A stretch of 64,000 bases of DNA from Gliomastix tumulicola (GCA_001599755.1 BCHX01000002.1:3764330-3828329), one strand, 5' to 3'; numbered from the stretch's first letter, positions 32,673 through 46,215 are shown. Notes: generated by a model from the letters alone, not told the origin. A program made the numbers and translations.

Positions 32673-35600
32673 GTAGGCGGCGTTGGGGATGTGATTGGAT
32701 CAGAGCCAGTGCGTAAATCGAGACCGGGGGGCGAAAGCACAAATCCTTGCTTCAGGTCGAGATCGAGATGTGTCCTCGAAACTGAAGGGAAGGCAGGCTA
32801 ACGAGTGCCGAGAATAACAGCTCAGCCGGGCAGATGCAAGCTCGTACTTCGGGGCCTCGCGGTCGCGTCGTGAGTCGATCGTCCTACGCTTCGCCGTTCC
32901 GTAGCAGTGCCGGCCGTCAGAACCCTGGGATAGACAAGGCTGGGACGAAAACAACGAGCGTCTGTATGGCAGACGGCGGTCAGCATCGAGCAACTGGTTG
33001 AGGGAGGAGGCAACCAAAGGGGGAGTAGGTAGAGGTCATGGTATGCAATAACCATGGGTGCAGGCCAGGTCATCTAGGGGCATCGAGAGCAGAGCTCCAG
33101 GTGGACAGCATGGCGTCGCCGTTCTGAGACAGTATGGCGGGTGGTTGGCCGGGAGCGGCCTCGGCTGCATAGGGGCATGCCATCGGAACAGCGTGCAAAG
33201 GACTCACATTAATTTCCTAGCAAATATCCGGCATGTATGTAGCCAGCCACCAAAACTCTAAGGATCCACGACCTGTTGAATTAATTAGGCTCGGTGACGA
33301 AACGCGGCCAGAAGCGTGGTCGAGCACAAGCCACCGATATGTACACGAAATCGGTTGAGATACAAGGTCGGGTCGATGTCCTAGGAGCAAACCCCCTGAG
33401 AGCAAAGGCGTCGGATCGAACGCGGGATATGTATGTCGAAAGGTAAAAACGGGCGATGTTCGTACACGGGTCGAAATGGCGTCTCACGGACGAGGCAGCA
33501 GGCAACGAAAGTGAGGTCAAAAAATAAGGCCAGAAAGGAACTTGAACAAAGCTCAACCAGGTGCAGGACGAATCAGACAGAGCGAGCGTCGTTTGGGGGG
33601 CAGATGAGCGAGTGAGACCCAGGTCGCCAACGAATTAATGACCAGCTTCAAAGGCCAGGTAGGGAACGAAAAGAAAAGAAAGAAAGGCTCTATTACACCA
33701 GGATGTGCTAATAATGGTGAAGGAGGGTATTCAGGCGAAAGGGGGAGACAGGACGATGCAATCATGGGAGGGGCGTTCCAAGGAGAGACCGTGTACGAAG
33801 TACAGTGGACGGTGCCAGCGGGTACGTACAACCTGCTTAGCAGGTACCTACAACCCACTGTATTTGCCTTTGGGCCGCTGAGGGCGGGAACGTGCCTGCC
33901 CTGAACGGCCTCAGGGCGCTTCGAGTTAGGCGTGAAAATTTGGCTGGAGCCTGGCACGGTACCTGACGGGACGTGTATCAGTCCGTGTACCGCACAGTGG
34001 CTACGGATTCGGGTTTAAGGGCAGGGTATTGTAGCTTCTTAGCAGCCCCCAGCAGCTGTCACGAGTAGTAGTTCTGACCAGTCCTCAGGAGATTTCGAGG
34101 CGCGTGTGCTAGCAGCGTGCATCCATCATCACCTCGTACACGTCACGTCAAGCCGAGGACGGTGCGAGCACGGTACCAATGCACTCTACTTCGGCCCTTC
34201 GCAGCCCGCGAGACCTGCACCACCTGTGGGCAGTTGCAGGCACCTTAAGGTTTGGCAACTAGTACGCTTCGGGTGCCAATTCATATTTTTTTTCTTGCCA
34301 GAGCACGGATGGAGCTGCAGGTCGCGGCGCCTCTCACTCTGCAGCTGCGCAGGGAAGGGGACCTAGATCTCGTAATGATGGAGCCCGCTCCAACCATTGG
34401 CAAGGGCCCGGCCAGGGAAGCGTCAAAGGCCAGCTTGGTTTGCTTGGATGCGAATGCTTGGCTAGGAACTGGACCGGCCTGAGAACCCACCCAGCCAGCG
34501 GCAGTGTTGCATCCATGGATGGCGATGGAATGGTCCGTGGACACACACGTGCTGGACGAGACAGCAGTCCGTTGTTGCCCAGCTAGCTCACCCGCCTGTC
34601 AACACTCAACTCGCGCGCGCGCAGGATTGGCGTTTCCGGAGGGTCGTTCAGGGGACTTGGGTCCTGAGGACGGGAAGAGGAAGCTCACGGCTTAAACCCA
34701 AACGACGAAAACAGGCAATCTATTGATTGTATTATAAACCATGAGAGAGCACACCCGAAGTCCCAAATGCAACAGGTACCAGCCCGTCAGCGCTCGATCG
34801 CTGATGGGCATCCCTTGAAATACCGAAGCTCATGAGCCCATGACCTAGGCCACCGTTCCGTAGAACGGTAGAAGGATCCCGAGCAGGCCGATCGACGTAG
34901 CTGCTTCCTGATGCGTCTGGCGAGGTATGCAGGCTGACGAGGAGGTGTGCCAGTCATGGATGCACAGGCGAGCATCCTGGCCGGGCTCTAGGCAAGTGGC
35001 ATCATCGTGTCCATCGTCATAACACCTGCCCTGACGGCCTGGTCGCGGTCATGGTCACTGGCCCGTTACCTTGGCCAGGGCCTAAAGGACGAATCGCGAG
35101 TTGAAGATTCAAGAAAAGCGCGAGCAGAGATACAGTGGATCAGGCCCATCCTTTTTTATCCTTTTTTCCACTAGGGGCAGAACCCAGAACTGATCCCCAG
35201 AATCTTGGCTACAAACTAGCGTCCGGCTCCGAAATTTTTGCAGTGGCAAGCAAATTGAGGGCCCAGCAAAGGCCTCGCCGGAGTGAGGGATGCGACTCCG
35301 AAAGCGAACGAGAGGCCATTGTGTCCTTCCGTCCCGGTCGGTGAGCTCAGCATCAGGGGAGGGTTAGGTCAGACCGTGTCGAGCATGTGTGTGTGCGACA
35401 CACCAACGCGTCCCCCTGATGATCAGGGAGAAGAAGAAACATCGCCGCCCATGCCCATCAGGGCCCATCAGGAGCCATCAGGAGCCCGGCTTGACAGAAA
35501 GCTTCCCATCCTCAGCACAGCAGGGGTGCAATAGCGCATTGAGTCAGGCGGCTCAGCTCAGGCAGTCCCACCTCCCACTTCCCAGTCCTCCATAATTGTG

Positions 35601-36705
35601 GTGGCCAACATCCAACAAACAGACAACGGGGCTTCCGAGCCGTGTGACAATGATGCCAAAAGGGTGTCATCATGGCTGCTATCCATAGAAATGCAATAGC
35701 TGCGGCCAGTATACTAATACTCCGTAAGGTAGACTAAAAGCTGCCCACCACCAACCAACTTGCTGCTGCGCCCAACTCGTATCGCCAGCGGGTCAGCCTT
35801 TGTCGGTGCCGCTTTCGTGTGCCATTGTCATCAAGAAAATAAAAAGTATGCACGGACAACTTAGTCGTGACTTGTGGAAGGTCAAGCTCGGGCCATCGAT
35901 GAAGCGAAGGAAGAAAAAATGCCCGCCCGCCATGTGAGACAAGCCTAACGTATTGCTTGCATTTGTCCACACGAGTTCGTCGTGTGTCACCGGTCTCGCT
36001 GATGCGACTAGAGCAAGGCACGGAGTATTACTAGATAGCGCTAGGATAGTGCAGTAGTGGGAGATGAGTTGACGTGCACCATCGCAGCTGGAGAAGCAAA
36101 CAAGCAAACAAGCCAACCTTAACCCAAATTGCATTCCTCGCGGGCGAGTCATGACTCAAATCAGGGGTCGCTCTAGGTCGCTCAGGGAGTCCAGTGTGAA
36201 GTCCGTCTAGGTATATCCAATTCCCATCCATGGAAGCGTCCAAACGTCACGAACTACCCTGTACCTCAGCGCCCTCACGCAGGGTGTTGCAGCGAACTCT
36301 CCGTGTTTCGGTTTCGTCTCCCTGTTCCGGCGCGGCAAGCTCTAGTGACGCCGGCTTGCCTCAGAATCTGCACTGGCAGCTCGGCAGTTGGGATGTTTTG
36401 TCGCTCTCGAGTCTCAAGATGGGCGTTTGGTCCCTTGCTTCGAGTGTGATCGTCACGAGGCTTAGACAACGGGGTCCGTTGTCAATTGTTTTCTATTCGT
36501 TATCTCTGCTTATCAGCACAATCGCTAGTACCTGAGCTACAGTACTAGTAGCTCTTGTTCGCCGCCATCGAAACTCAACCTGTTAACGTCCGTCACCCTC
36601 CAAGTTGATTGGGTTTCTCTCAATTTCTGCCGTGAACACGTCTTGCCCGCGACATTGGCATTCCAGTAGAGAGGAAGACAGGCAGTTTCCACGCGAACTG
36701 CCGAG
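32673..36705. other. 4 kb gene-free divergent region
   Basis: Upstream of both the disordered-protein gene and the CDF transporter gene. All frames are short and mutually overlapping, and none has a domain. Features seen: an inverted repeat CCTGC-TTA-GCAGG at 33832-33844 running into AGGTACCT at 33842-33849, and CATCAGG repeated four times at about 35456-35486. Possible non-coding transcripts cannot be judged from sequence. Confidence 0.55.
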
Positions 36706-38596
36706 ATGACTTCCCCAGGCCGATGGTCGCCGCGCCGGCCTTCCCACCCGGCCGGCCACATCGCCAGCTACTCCTACTTCGACGACACGCCTTATTGCCC
36801 GGTCCCGACGCGCAGCGGTGCTCTGGCCTCGCTCATCAGGAGCCGCTCCACGTCCAGCCTGAATCATAGGCACTCCCTACCCGCGACTCTGCCGCAAGAT
36901 GAGGAGGCCGCCGCGGGAGAGGTCGCGGCTGCGACGGGCGTCGATGACGAGCTTGCTCGCCTGCTTGGTGACGAGCAGCGCCTGAGCCAGATTCTCCATG
37001 GCCCTCAGGCCAGGAGCATGAATCTCATTGGCAAAAGCAATCCCCGGTACCGGTGGGAACGATACTGGAAAGGAGAGCAGGAGCTGCGTAGCATGTCCGC
37101 ACCTCTGTGAGTTTCACCACATCTCACTCACTTCCTCATATATCGCTGCGATGACATTGGCTAACATCCAATCCAGGCGCCGGTACTATCGGCGCACCAA
37201 CGATCTGATCCAGCAGTACATGTACATTGACCGTCTGCTCGACTCGTCCATCCCCCATGACCTGCTCAACGAGTACTCGGTCGAGCTCGAGGCATCGGCA
37301 TATCGCCCCATGGAGATCCCAGCCACCATCCTCGAGGCTGAGTCTCCCTCCCCCCAGGACTCGAGGCCGTCCTCACCCCCATCGCACAACAGCGTGTCTC
37401 CCATCCGCACGTCCTACGGAACCGTGAACGCCAACTCCAACTCTACCCCCACGACCAACGCCACCTCACCTACAGCCAACAGGCCCGCGTCCAACGGCAC
37501 CACCAGCACGGGAGAGCGTTCGGGCCCGCAGAAGCGCACGCCCAAGGACATCTTCCGCTCCTCGGAGAGCATGCCCCTGCTCCAGGGGCAGACTGACGAC
37601 GACGACGCCGACGAGGAGACTCTCCGGGCCGACAGCGACGACCCCGGGCCGCGGCCTCATCTCCCCTGGCTCGAGGACGCCGACGTCGACCACGACAGCC
37701 CCATCGTCGTCTGGGCCATCTGGATCAACTTCATCGCCAACGCCATCCTCCTCATCGGTAAGATCTTTGTCCTCTTCTCCGTGCCGTCCGTCTCCGTCCT
37801 CGCGTCCTTCGTCGACGCCGCGCTCGACTTCCTCAGCACCGCCATCGTCTGGCTCACTACCCGCCTCATCTCCTCGAGCCAGCACGACCAGAACAACTAC
37901 CCCGTGGGCCGCCGCCGCCTCGAGCCCGTCGGCGTCCTCGTCTTCTCCATCATCATGATGACGTCCTTCGTCCAGGTCGCACTGGAGAGTATCCAGCGCC
38001 TCTCCGGCTCCGAGCACACCCTCATCAAGCTCAGCAACGCCGCCCTCGCCACCATGGTCGGCACCATCGTCATCAAGGGCGCCTGCTGGCTCTGGTGCCG
38101 CCTCGTCCGCAACTCGAGCGTCCGCGCCCTCGCCGAGGACGCCAAGACCGACATCGTCTTCAACACGGGCTCCATCCTCTTCCCCATCGTCGGCTACTAC
38201 GCCCGCGTCTGGTGGCTCGACGCCACGGGCGGCCTCCTCCTCTCCCTCTTCGTCGTCGTCCAGTGGTCCCAGACCTCGGCCCACCACGTCCGCAACCTCA
38301 CGGGGCTCTCTGCCTCCCCCGACGAGCGCAACCTGCTCCTCTACCTCACCATGCGCTTCGCCACCGCCATCCGCCAGATCCAGAACCTGCGCGCCTACCA
38401 CGCTGGCGACAAGCTCATCGTCGAGGTCGACATCGTCCTCTCGGCCAACATGCCGCTCAAGGACAGCCACGACCTGAGCGAGGTCCTGACCTACTTCCTC
38501 GAGTCGGTGCCCATCGTCGACCGAGCCTTCGTCCACGTTGATTACACAAGCTACAATGCTCCTACGCACATGCTCAAACAGAACTCATCCGCTTAA
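36706..38596 (+). CDS. Cation diffusion facilitator (CDF) metal transporter
   Basis: Exons 36706-37106 and 37177-38596, 606 residues. Predicted proton-coupled divalent cation exporter in an internal or plasma membrane. After a disordered, Ser/Pro-rich cytosolic N-terminus of about 330 residues come roughly six membrane helices, from IVVWAIWINFIANAILLIGK to GLLLSLFVVVQW. The C-terminal cytosolic ferredoxin-like domain is at about 540-600 (LRAYHAGDKLIVEVDIVL). The metal site reads DAALD in helix 2 and DAKTD in helix 5, the DxxxD/DxxxD pattern of the manganese-type CDF branch, rather than HxxxD of zinc transporters. The intron has donor GTGAGT and a CTAAC branch point. Substrate Mn (or Fe) is inferred from motif only. 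Codon use in the membrane part is extremely C-rich at third positions. Confidence 0.9.
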
Positions 38597-38920
38597 AAGG
38601 AACAGCCACGAATGAAGCTGATCTGTGCAGAGACATTCGGATATCTATATTACCAAAGCCTATTTTTGGATACCTGCAGGCGCTTGGTCCGTCTCACTAT
38701 GCGGAGCTATGTATGAACATGAATTGACGTGTTGGCTGGGCCAACCAAAACTGCATGTAGACAAGACGATGCAGAGGCAGACCACCCGAGCAAGTTGATT
38801 AAAAGGAAATGAATATGGAATAAGCACGGAGGCCACCCGTCATCGCTACACCGCTACTACCACCAATAGTGACAACCAGTAGTAACAAAAGCAAGTCTGT
38901 GTGATGCGGTCGAAATGCCA
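38597..38920. other. Convergent 3' intergenic region
   Basis: 324 bases between the stop codons of the CDF transporter and STT4. AT-rich; nothing else seen. Confidence 0.6.
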
Positions 38921-41900
38921 TTAGTAAGGAATACCATTGGTGAGTAGCTGGAACTGGTCGTATATCCCAGTACTGTAGCTCGAGTAACTCTTTTTGATCA
39001 GATCCTTCATGAACTCAGCGGCTTCCCGCTCGCTCTTCTCCAACACAAATCTCTCCCTGAAGTGCTTCACACTGTCAGGCTTGAAGCACGGCAGGCCGCT
39101 GTCCATCATGAGCAGCACCATCTGGCTCAGCTTCTCGCAGTACTGACGACTGGCAAGGAAGGCCTTGACGCAGAGCTCCTCAAACCACTTGAAGCTCTGG
39201 TGGTCTGTCGACCCGCCCATGACAGCCAGCATCTCCTGCGTGAGCTTGAAGGGCGCACGCTCAAATTTGATGCCTCCCGGAGCAATGTCGAAGCAGAAGC
39301 CGAAATCGATGTGGAGAATGTGGCCGGCATCATCGATCATGATGTTTCCGTTGTGACGATCCTTGAACTGGAGCAGGAAGGAAATGACTGAGTAGGCCGC
39401 CATGGACTTGACGAAGTTGTTGCGGGCCTGCTGAAAGCGAAGCGAGTCTTCGTTGCCATACTTGGATACGAAGTAGTCGTACAGCTTGTTGACTGCTTCA
39501 CGACCAAGCATGTCACGGGAGATCGAGTTGGGAAGCACGTCAATGACGCCGCATCCCGGAGCCGTGGCCGTGACTCGGTAGGGGAAGACATAGACGTCTA
39601 GGCCAACATTGTGGAAGATGCCCCTGAACGCAGCAATCATCTGGAGGGCTAACACGTCTTGTCGGCAGTCATCGCCAACCTTGAAGATAGCTGACTGCCA
39701 GACCTCGATGGAGTTGTCAGCAGGCGGCGAGATGGTCTTGTCTCCGTTGATGGGTGGCTCATCAGCTCCCTCCAGTTTGGCAGCCGGTTCTTCGTCAATA
39801 GCCTTGGGCTTCTTGATTCGGAACGTGGCCATGTAGGGACACTTGGCATGGCTTTGCAGCGGCTTGCCAGACTTGCGATCAATGCCAATGACAACACCGT
39901 CAGGATTGCTGGGAAGGTAGACGCCCACATCAACCTTGATCTTCCGCAGCTCCTCCTCAATCTTCTGCTTCTTCTCGTCCTTGGGACGGTCCCTGATGGG
40001 CTTGAGTTTTCCAGAAATGTTGGTGACCTCATCGAAGAAAGAGAACTCTCTCTCGTAGAAGTCTTTGTCGACCGGGGCGAAAGCCTCGGTCATCCTGCCA
40101 GTGACACGGTCCAGGGTTGGCTTGATGTCGTCAGGTACCTGGGCGTCATCGTCCTTGTACGAGTTGGCCTTCATGTTCCATATGATTTGGTGCGCAAAGA
40201 GTTGGGAGAACTGCGCTGTTTCGAGAATATAGCGCTGCACGTATCCGAGCACATCATATCGAAGAGTCTGCACAATCTGTGGTACGTAGAAGAATGTGAC
40301 ATCCACCGAGTGCGATTCCAGCGCCCGCATAGCGTACTGGATCAAGAAGGGATTATCCTTGTAGCTCGGCATGAACATCGTCACTGCAGTGACTGGGTTC
40401 ACAGCGCTCCAGAACAGAAGATACTAAGCCGTACATTAGTCGATGATTAATCAAACAGTGAGCAAATAAATCTTACCTTTAGCTGCGAGCCAACATCTGA
40501 AGGGAGCTGCCCCCCATAGAGGAGAGGCAGAGCTTCCGGCTCGGAAATCGCCTTCTCCGGCATGGCAAGCAACAGGAGACGGATATCCTTATGCAGACGT
40601 GGAAAGTGGAAACGCGTTGCCAGTTCAATGGCAAGGGCAGGGTCGATCCACCAAGCCGTCTGTACCAGAGGAATCAAACTGGACTCAGACACTGTCTTGT
40701 TTGAATGGAGATGGAGGTGAGAGCCGCCGGGCTGGTTGACGGGGCTGATCCAGACCGACAGTCGAGTCTGCTCATTCTCCAGGAGAAGCTGGAAGAGTTG
40801 CTCCTTGGCCTGAAGTGATTTGATATTGTTGATCGTGTTGGTACCAATGAAGGCAACCTGTTTGAGCGCAGCTAGGACATCAGTGATAAGACGAATTTCA
40901 GTCTTCAGTTGCAGGATGTTGCTTCCAAAGGACCATTTCGGTGAGTGTTTGAACCAGCTCAACCCAGCCAGCAAGATCTTCTCCTTCAGCCTCCATTGGG
41001 CAGTACTTCCTATCATTGTACTTGATCTAAGAACCTTCAGAGCGTACAGGATGATCAAGAAACGAATCTCTCTAGCCATCGGGTGAGGGCTAGCATCTCT
41101 CAGCGCATCCAGCGTGAGATCCATCATGCGAAGAAAGACACGCCTAGTGTCTATGCTTCCCAATCGGGTCGCGTTGAAATGGCTGCTGAAGAACTGTAGG
41201 AGGCGTGTGTGCGGGGACAACAAGTCGTGCACGACCTGCTTTCGCTTGGCGAGAGCTTCTATGTCGCTTGGCGCGAATTCCTCCTTGAGAAAGAAGGGAT
41301 CAGGATGTGTCAGAGCAGGATTAAACAAGCCGACTTTGCGGGCTATTGTGAACTCCCACTGCTGCGCAATCTCGTTCACCAGCCTGGACTCGAGCCGAGG
41401 GTTCTCGTTGATGACACCGAGCCACAGAGATACACCAAGCTTGATAGACTGCTTGGTGAACAGAGCGAACGGAATGCTGACAAGGTAACGGGCGACAGCC
41501 GATTCGTCATTCCAACTGCGGCAGAGGAGAGCTGCCGCCCGCCGCAGGATGTCGCGCACTTCGTTCAGAGACGTAGTCTTCTTACTAAGGATCCTAGCCT
41601 CGACGTGGGCGAGCGCAGTGGGCGCATTAGCACTCTCGCTGACGGTGTTTGCATACGACGATCTGCGAGTCAAATGCATGAAGCTGACAATCTCCGTTCC
41701 ACGATCTGGTAGGGTTTCTCCGTATCGATATTCCTGGCGTGTCGTATACTGTGCGATGAGATCCGAAGCTGTGTTAATCTCTGTAGCGCCAACTCGCTCC
41801 AGTGACTGCAGTCTCTGATCCGTTCCAGGAATGACGGAGCCCAACTCCAACGCAAAGGACCTGCCGAGAGAAATGTGGCCATACGCGCCATCATCGTCGA

Positions 41901-44900
41901 ATTCAGAGAGATAGGTTTGAAGAAGCCCCTTGACATCTAACGGAGCCAGATTGATGGCAGTGTTCACCCAGCCCTTCGCTTTACGGTGTAGGATGTCAAG
42001 TGTCCACCTTCGAAAGTCATAATCGTCAGATAGCTCGACCTTGACATTGCCTAGATCGGATTCGAAGGTGGCCCTGGGAGCGTAGAGGTCTGTCTCCGCC
42101 TCGAGACAACTAGTCCACATGATGGAGAGAAGTTCCAGGAGCGCAAAGAGCGACGTCCGGCTGCAGAGAGCGGATGGCACATCGCGAATGATGCGATCGG
42201 CACAGGCGAGAGCTGCCTGCTGAATCCTCTCGATGCGATGGCAGCAGATGCAAAAGATGGAAGCAAGTTGCTTAGCAGCGTACTGAGCAGAGAACGCCGG
42301 GTCTATCCCACTGAGAGTCTTCTTGAGATACTTCTCAATGACTGCAGCAGCGATTCCCTCCATCGTGCCACTCACTTCACCCTTCCTCATGCTCGGCTCC
42401 AAAAAGTAGGACAGCACTTTCGTACAGTCGCCAGAGTCTGCCCGGAGGATCTCGACAAGGTAGGCGGCCTGCAGAAAGATAACTTTCCTATAGCTTAGAC
42501 TCTTAATGTCGCCAGCCTTGGACGGGATGAGTTCGCTCAGTAGCTTCTTCTGAACTGCCTCGCGTTCATTGCTGTTGCCCCTCCTTAGCACGGTGTTGAG
42601 CTCGATGTCACTCTCAACTTGTTCACTTCGTTGCTCTGCGACTAGCGGCGGAGAATGCACTGCAATGGTGCGGAGCTCAGCTATATGCTTCTTGCCCCGA
42701 TCAGTGGTGATAGTGAAGCCATGAACGACTATGTTGAACCAGGCGTCTCGCAACAGCTGATTCGTTTCCTCATTCTCGATGGGGTCGGCGGCAAAGTCAT
42801 TCGTTGACATGAAGATAGCAAGAGGTCGCAGAAGCTCGGAAATCTCCCGTGCAGCCAATTGAACGTCCGCTTCCTTAGTGTGACTGGACGATGGCGCATC
42901 GCCAAAGGAGATGATGGATTCTAGAAGATGTTCCCAGTAGATGTCAAATAGTGACGAGTCACGGCTTAGATTTGCCGATATATGAGTGCGAGCCTCCATG
43001 ACCTGTAGCTAGTTAGTCCCAAAGTACCGACATGGAGCTGTTTTTCGGATTTACTCACAGCCTCTAGCAAGTAGTCTTTGCCTTCGACAATACCCTCATG
43101 GCACATCTTGGCATACATCTTGAGCAGTGAGCGGAACTCAAGCTGGGCACTGTTCAACGCCAATGTTGCTGCTCCAGTGATAATCTGGGCATCCACAGTG
43201 GCGTTGACTTTGTTGAACTTCTGCACGAGCATCGACTGAGCGAGAGCAGTGATCTTTTCGTCGTCGCACGCCACAGTGATGCCGCAAATAGCTTGAACAA
43301 CGTTGCCGTAAACAGCCGCGGTCTCTTCTTCTCCATTCACTCGTAGTGAAATGGCGCTTGCCACCGAGTGTCCGTTCCCGTAGATGGAATAGAGGTTCTG
43401 CTCTCCACCCGCGGTACCGTTTGGTTGACCATTGGCAAGAGCGGTGTCAGTCTCGGTACTGAGCACATTGCCCAGTGCATAGAGGGTCGAGATTATGGCA
43501 TCCTTGGAGAGCAGCTTGAGAACGAAAGCAAGACTTTCCGATGCCACACTGACAATCTTTCCCTGCGTAGCTCCCTGCACAAGGAATCGGGGAAGCAGCT
43601 GGCTAACGGTAGAGGAAAGCGACGGAGATAGCCTGCAGACCAATGCCAACGATTTGAGAACAATGCATGCCAATGTCTCATCCGCCATCTGAAAAGAATC
43701 CTCGAGAGTCTCCTGGAGCCAGTTAACCAGATTATCGAGGTTTGCAACTTCTTGATTGAGAACCGTGCAATTCATAAAAGCCAGCAGAGCTGCCGATTTG
43801 ACGTCGAAAGCAAGGTTCTGCTGAGCAACAGTCCCCAGGCGCATAAAATCGGCACCAGACTCAATGTAATGCATCTGCTCGACAGATAGGGCCGTGTAAA
43901 CTTCGACAGAGTGCAGATCACCATCGATATCGCTCAGAGTACGACTCTTGAGAGAAGCCCCATGCGCAGTGAGCCAGTCCAGGATATGATTGCTCCTCAG
44001 AGTCGAACCGTCCGTCAACAAAAGCGAGGTACTAGAGACTACGAGCCACATGAAGCTGCGCTGCAGGAGCATCGCACCCAGGGGTCGTTCCGAGGCGGCG
44101 TAATGTCGGACTAGACGCTTCCATTCTTTGGCTTCCCGTTCTTGGCTTTGCGAATTGCGAATCGTGGACAAGGCAGTCTCTACCGCTACCAGAAAAGGCT
44201 CCGAAATCAAGTGTCGGATCTTCTGGGCAAGTGCCAGCCTGCTCCCTGGCTGCCAGAAGTCGGCCTGAGCTGACGCAGCGTCCATGAAGCCAATCAGGGC
44301 CAAGACGACCGTGAGAGTGCGGATAGCATCGCTGAGGTGCAGGTTGTCGGGGTCGCTTGCGTGAGGGGACAAGACACTGTCGGCGGTTCTTGTGCAATTG
44401 TTGAGAAAACCAAACAGGCTTTCATGAATAGTCTCCTGGAGATCGCTGCTATTGAGGCCGAGGACGAGTAGCGCGGCCGTGACGTGGAAAGCGAGGGACT
44501 CAGTCGGGGACGGGTCGATCTGTCGGAAAAAGGGGGACGCGACGAAGGTCTGGGTCGGGGCTTCGAGGATGTACGGCGCAAGCTGGTACGACAGTCGTTG
44601 CGCGCTTTGCGCAGCATGGATGTTTGGCGCAGCCTTGCAAAGAGCCAGCAGCACCTCGAATTCGCGAATGGACTGCGCCCGTTAGCGACCAGCAGGAGAC
44701 GGTGTTCGGACAGGACTGACCATTGGGACCTTGCCCAGCGAGACGGGCGACTTGAGCTCATTGCTGTATTCCCTGCCTTTGGCACCCGAATGGCAGGCCC
44801 GGCACAATCTGTCAAGATCGGATCGATCGGAGGTTGATGAGCTTGCTGCGGACAGCGAAGCTATCTTCTGCAGCGCCCTCGCGCGGATGTCGAGAGCCAT
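38921..44900 (-). CDS. stt4: Phosphatidylinositol 4-kinase, STT4 / PI4K-III-alpha
   Basis: Exons 44900-44721, 44672-43059, 43002-40477 and 40423-38921, all in phase 0, giving 1940 residues. That is close to yeast Stt4 (1900). The enzyme makes PI4P at the plasma membrane for cell-wall integrity, actin and PI(4,5)P2 synthesis. The C-terminal lipid kinase domain is complete: catalytic loop KDRHNGNIMIDD, activation segment HILHIDFGFCFDIAPGG, and the conserved KLTQEMLAVMGG; the end is LLTNGIPY. The lipid-kinase unique (helical) region precedes it, with a phosphatidylinositol-binding-like linker. The first 1200 residues are alpha-solenoid in character. Intron boundaries are GTCAGT, GTGAGT and GTAAGA donors with CTAAC-type branch points. 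It diverges from PRE7. Confidence 0.95.
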
Positions 44901-45360
44901 GGTGAACTTCCGTCTGAAGGAGGAACAGGAAAACAAAATTAGTACCGCGAAGCAAACAAGAAATAGGTACAGAAGGTACAGAACGGCTTAAATAATGAAT
45001 GAATGACAGGACAGGAGCGCAAAGGCAACTGCGCCCGAATTAAAGGCAGAGGGAAGTCGGCAACGACTGAGACAAGGCTCGCAGTCTGAAAGCCGGGACA
45101 GAGATGACGATGTTCTGCATATAATTTGAGCTGTCCGAAAGGGGGTCCCTGCTGAGTCATCAACAGCTTAAGCTCCAGCAAGGCTGCCAGCTTGACGCGT
45201 GCACTGTGCAACCTCACTTCACCCACTTAGCATCACCCAGCCCACCAACTGCACCTTCTCACCCTCGGCGACATCAGAATCACGGACGGCATCCCGAAAA
45301 GAAAGCATTAGAGCGATTGCGTCTAATTCGAACTCAATTTCCGACCATCATTTCGCCAAT
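44901..45360. promoter_or_regulatory. Divergent promoter of STT4 and PRE7
   Basis: 460 bases between divergent ATGs of a lipid kinase and a proteasome gene. I did not find a proteasome-associated control element (GGTGGCAAA) here. The last 150 bases before PRE7 are C/A-rich leader. Confidence 0.5.
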
Positions 45361-46215
45361 ATGGCTGCCATGTTCAGCCAGAACCCGCTCATGAATGGGC
45401 CCAACTACTCCTTCTCCGACACCCCCAAGGCCAACCATGGCGAGCCGCGGGAGCATCGCTTCAACCCGTATGCATGATCCAAGCGGCACAGAATAGAAAA
45501 CACTGATACTGACCGTCATTCCGATAGCTATTCTGACAATGGTGGCTCGACGCTAGCCATCGCCGGCGCCGACTTCACAATCATGGCCGGCGACACCCGT
45601 CACACCAGCGGCTACAGCATCAACTCACGCATGGCCCCCAAGGTCTTCAAGATCGGCGGCACGACGGCCGACCAGAGCGATGCCACTATCGTCCTCTCCG
45701 TGTGCGGCTTCGCTGCCGACGGCAACGCCCTCCGCGACCAGCTCGACACCATCTGCAAGATCTACCGATACCGCCACGGCAAGCCCATGTCGGTCAACGC
45801 CTGCGCCAAGCGGCTATCCACTATCCTCTATGGCAAGCGATTCTTCCCCTACTACACGCACGCCATGGTCGGCGGCCTCGACGAGGAGGGCAAGGGCGCC
45901 GTGTACTCGTACGACCCCGTGGGCAGCTACGAGCGTGAGCAGTGCCGGGCTGGCGGTGCCGCCGCGAGCCTGATCATGCCCTTCCTGGATAACCACGTCA
46001 ACTTCAAGAACCAGTACATCCCCGGCAGCGGCGTCGGCCACGATTTGAAGGAGAGGGAGCGCCATCCGCTTACCAGGCCTCAGGTTGAGATTCTGGTCAA
46101 GGATGCTTTTGATGGAGCGGTGGAGCGTCACATTGAGGTGGGCGACAACCTGCAAATGCTGATCATCACCAAGGACGGCATTGAGGAGGCTTTTCTGCCT
46201 CTGAAGAAGGATTAG
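45361..46215 (+). CDS. pre7: 20S proteasome subunit beta-6 (PRE7)
   Basis: Exons 45361-45467 and 45528-46215, 264 residues. Structural, non-catalytic beta subunit of the 20S core particle (beta-6, yeast Pre7). The propeptide-like N-terminus ends at HRFNPYSDNGGSTLAIAG, and the mature chain has no N-terminal catalytic Thr, consistent with this subunit. Family segments seen: DFTIMAGDTRHTSGYSINSR, YYTHAMVGGLDEEGKGAVYS, and the C-terminal DGIEEAFLPLKKD. The intron has donor GTATGC and acceptor GATAG; the join CC|C codes Pro. Start 45361 is the first ATG in frame; the next is only ten bases later and out of frame. Confidence 0.96.

Noticed and set aside
35456..35486. CATCAGG repeated four times, considered as a CRISPR-like or satellite array
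   Set aside because: Units are too short and few, without spacers; simple slippage explains it.
37466..38569. Long minus-strand open frame (367 codons) opposite the CDF gene
   Set aside because: It is a shadow caused by C-rich third positions of the true gene; the product is Asp/Glu/Gly repeats with no domain.
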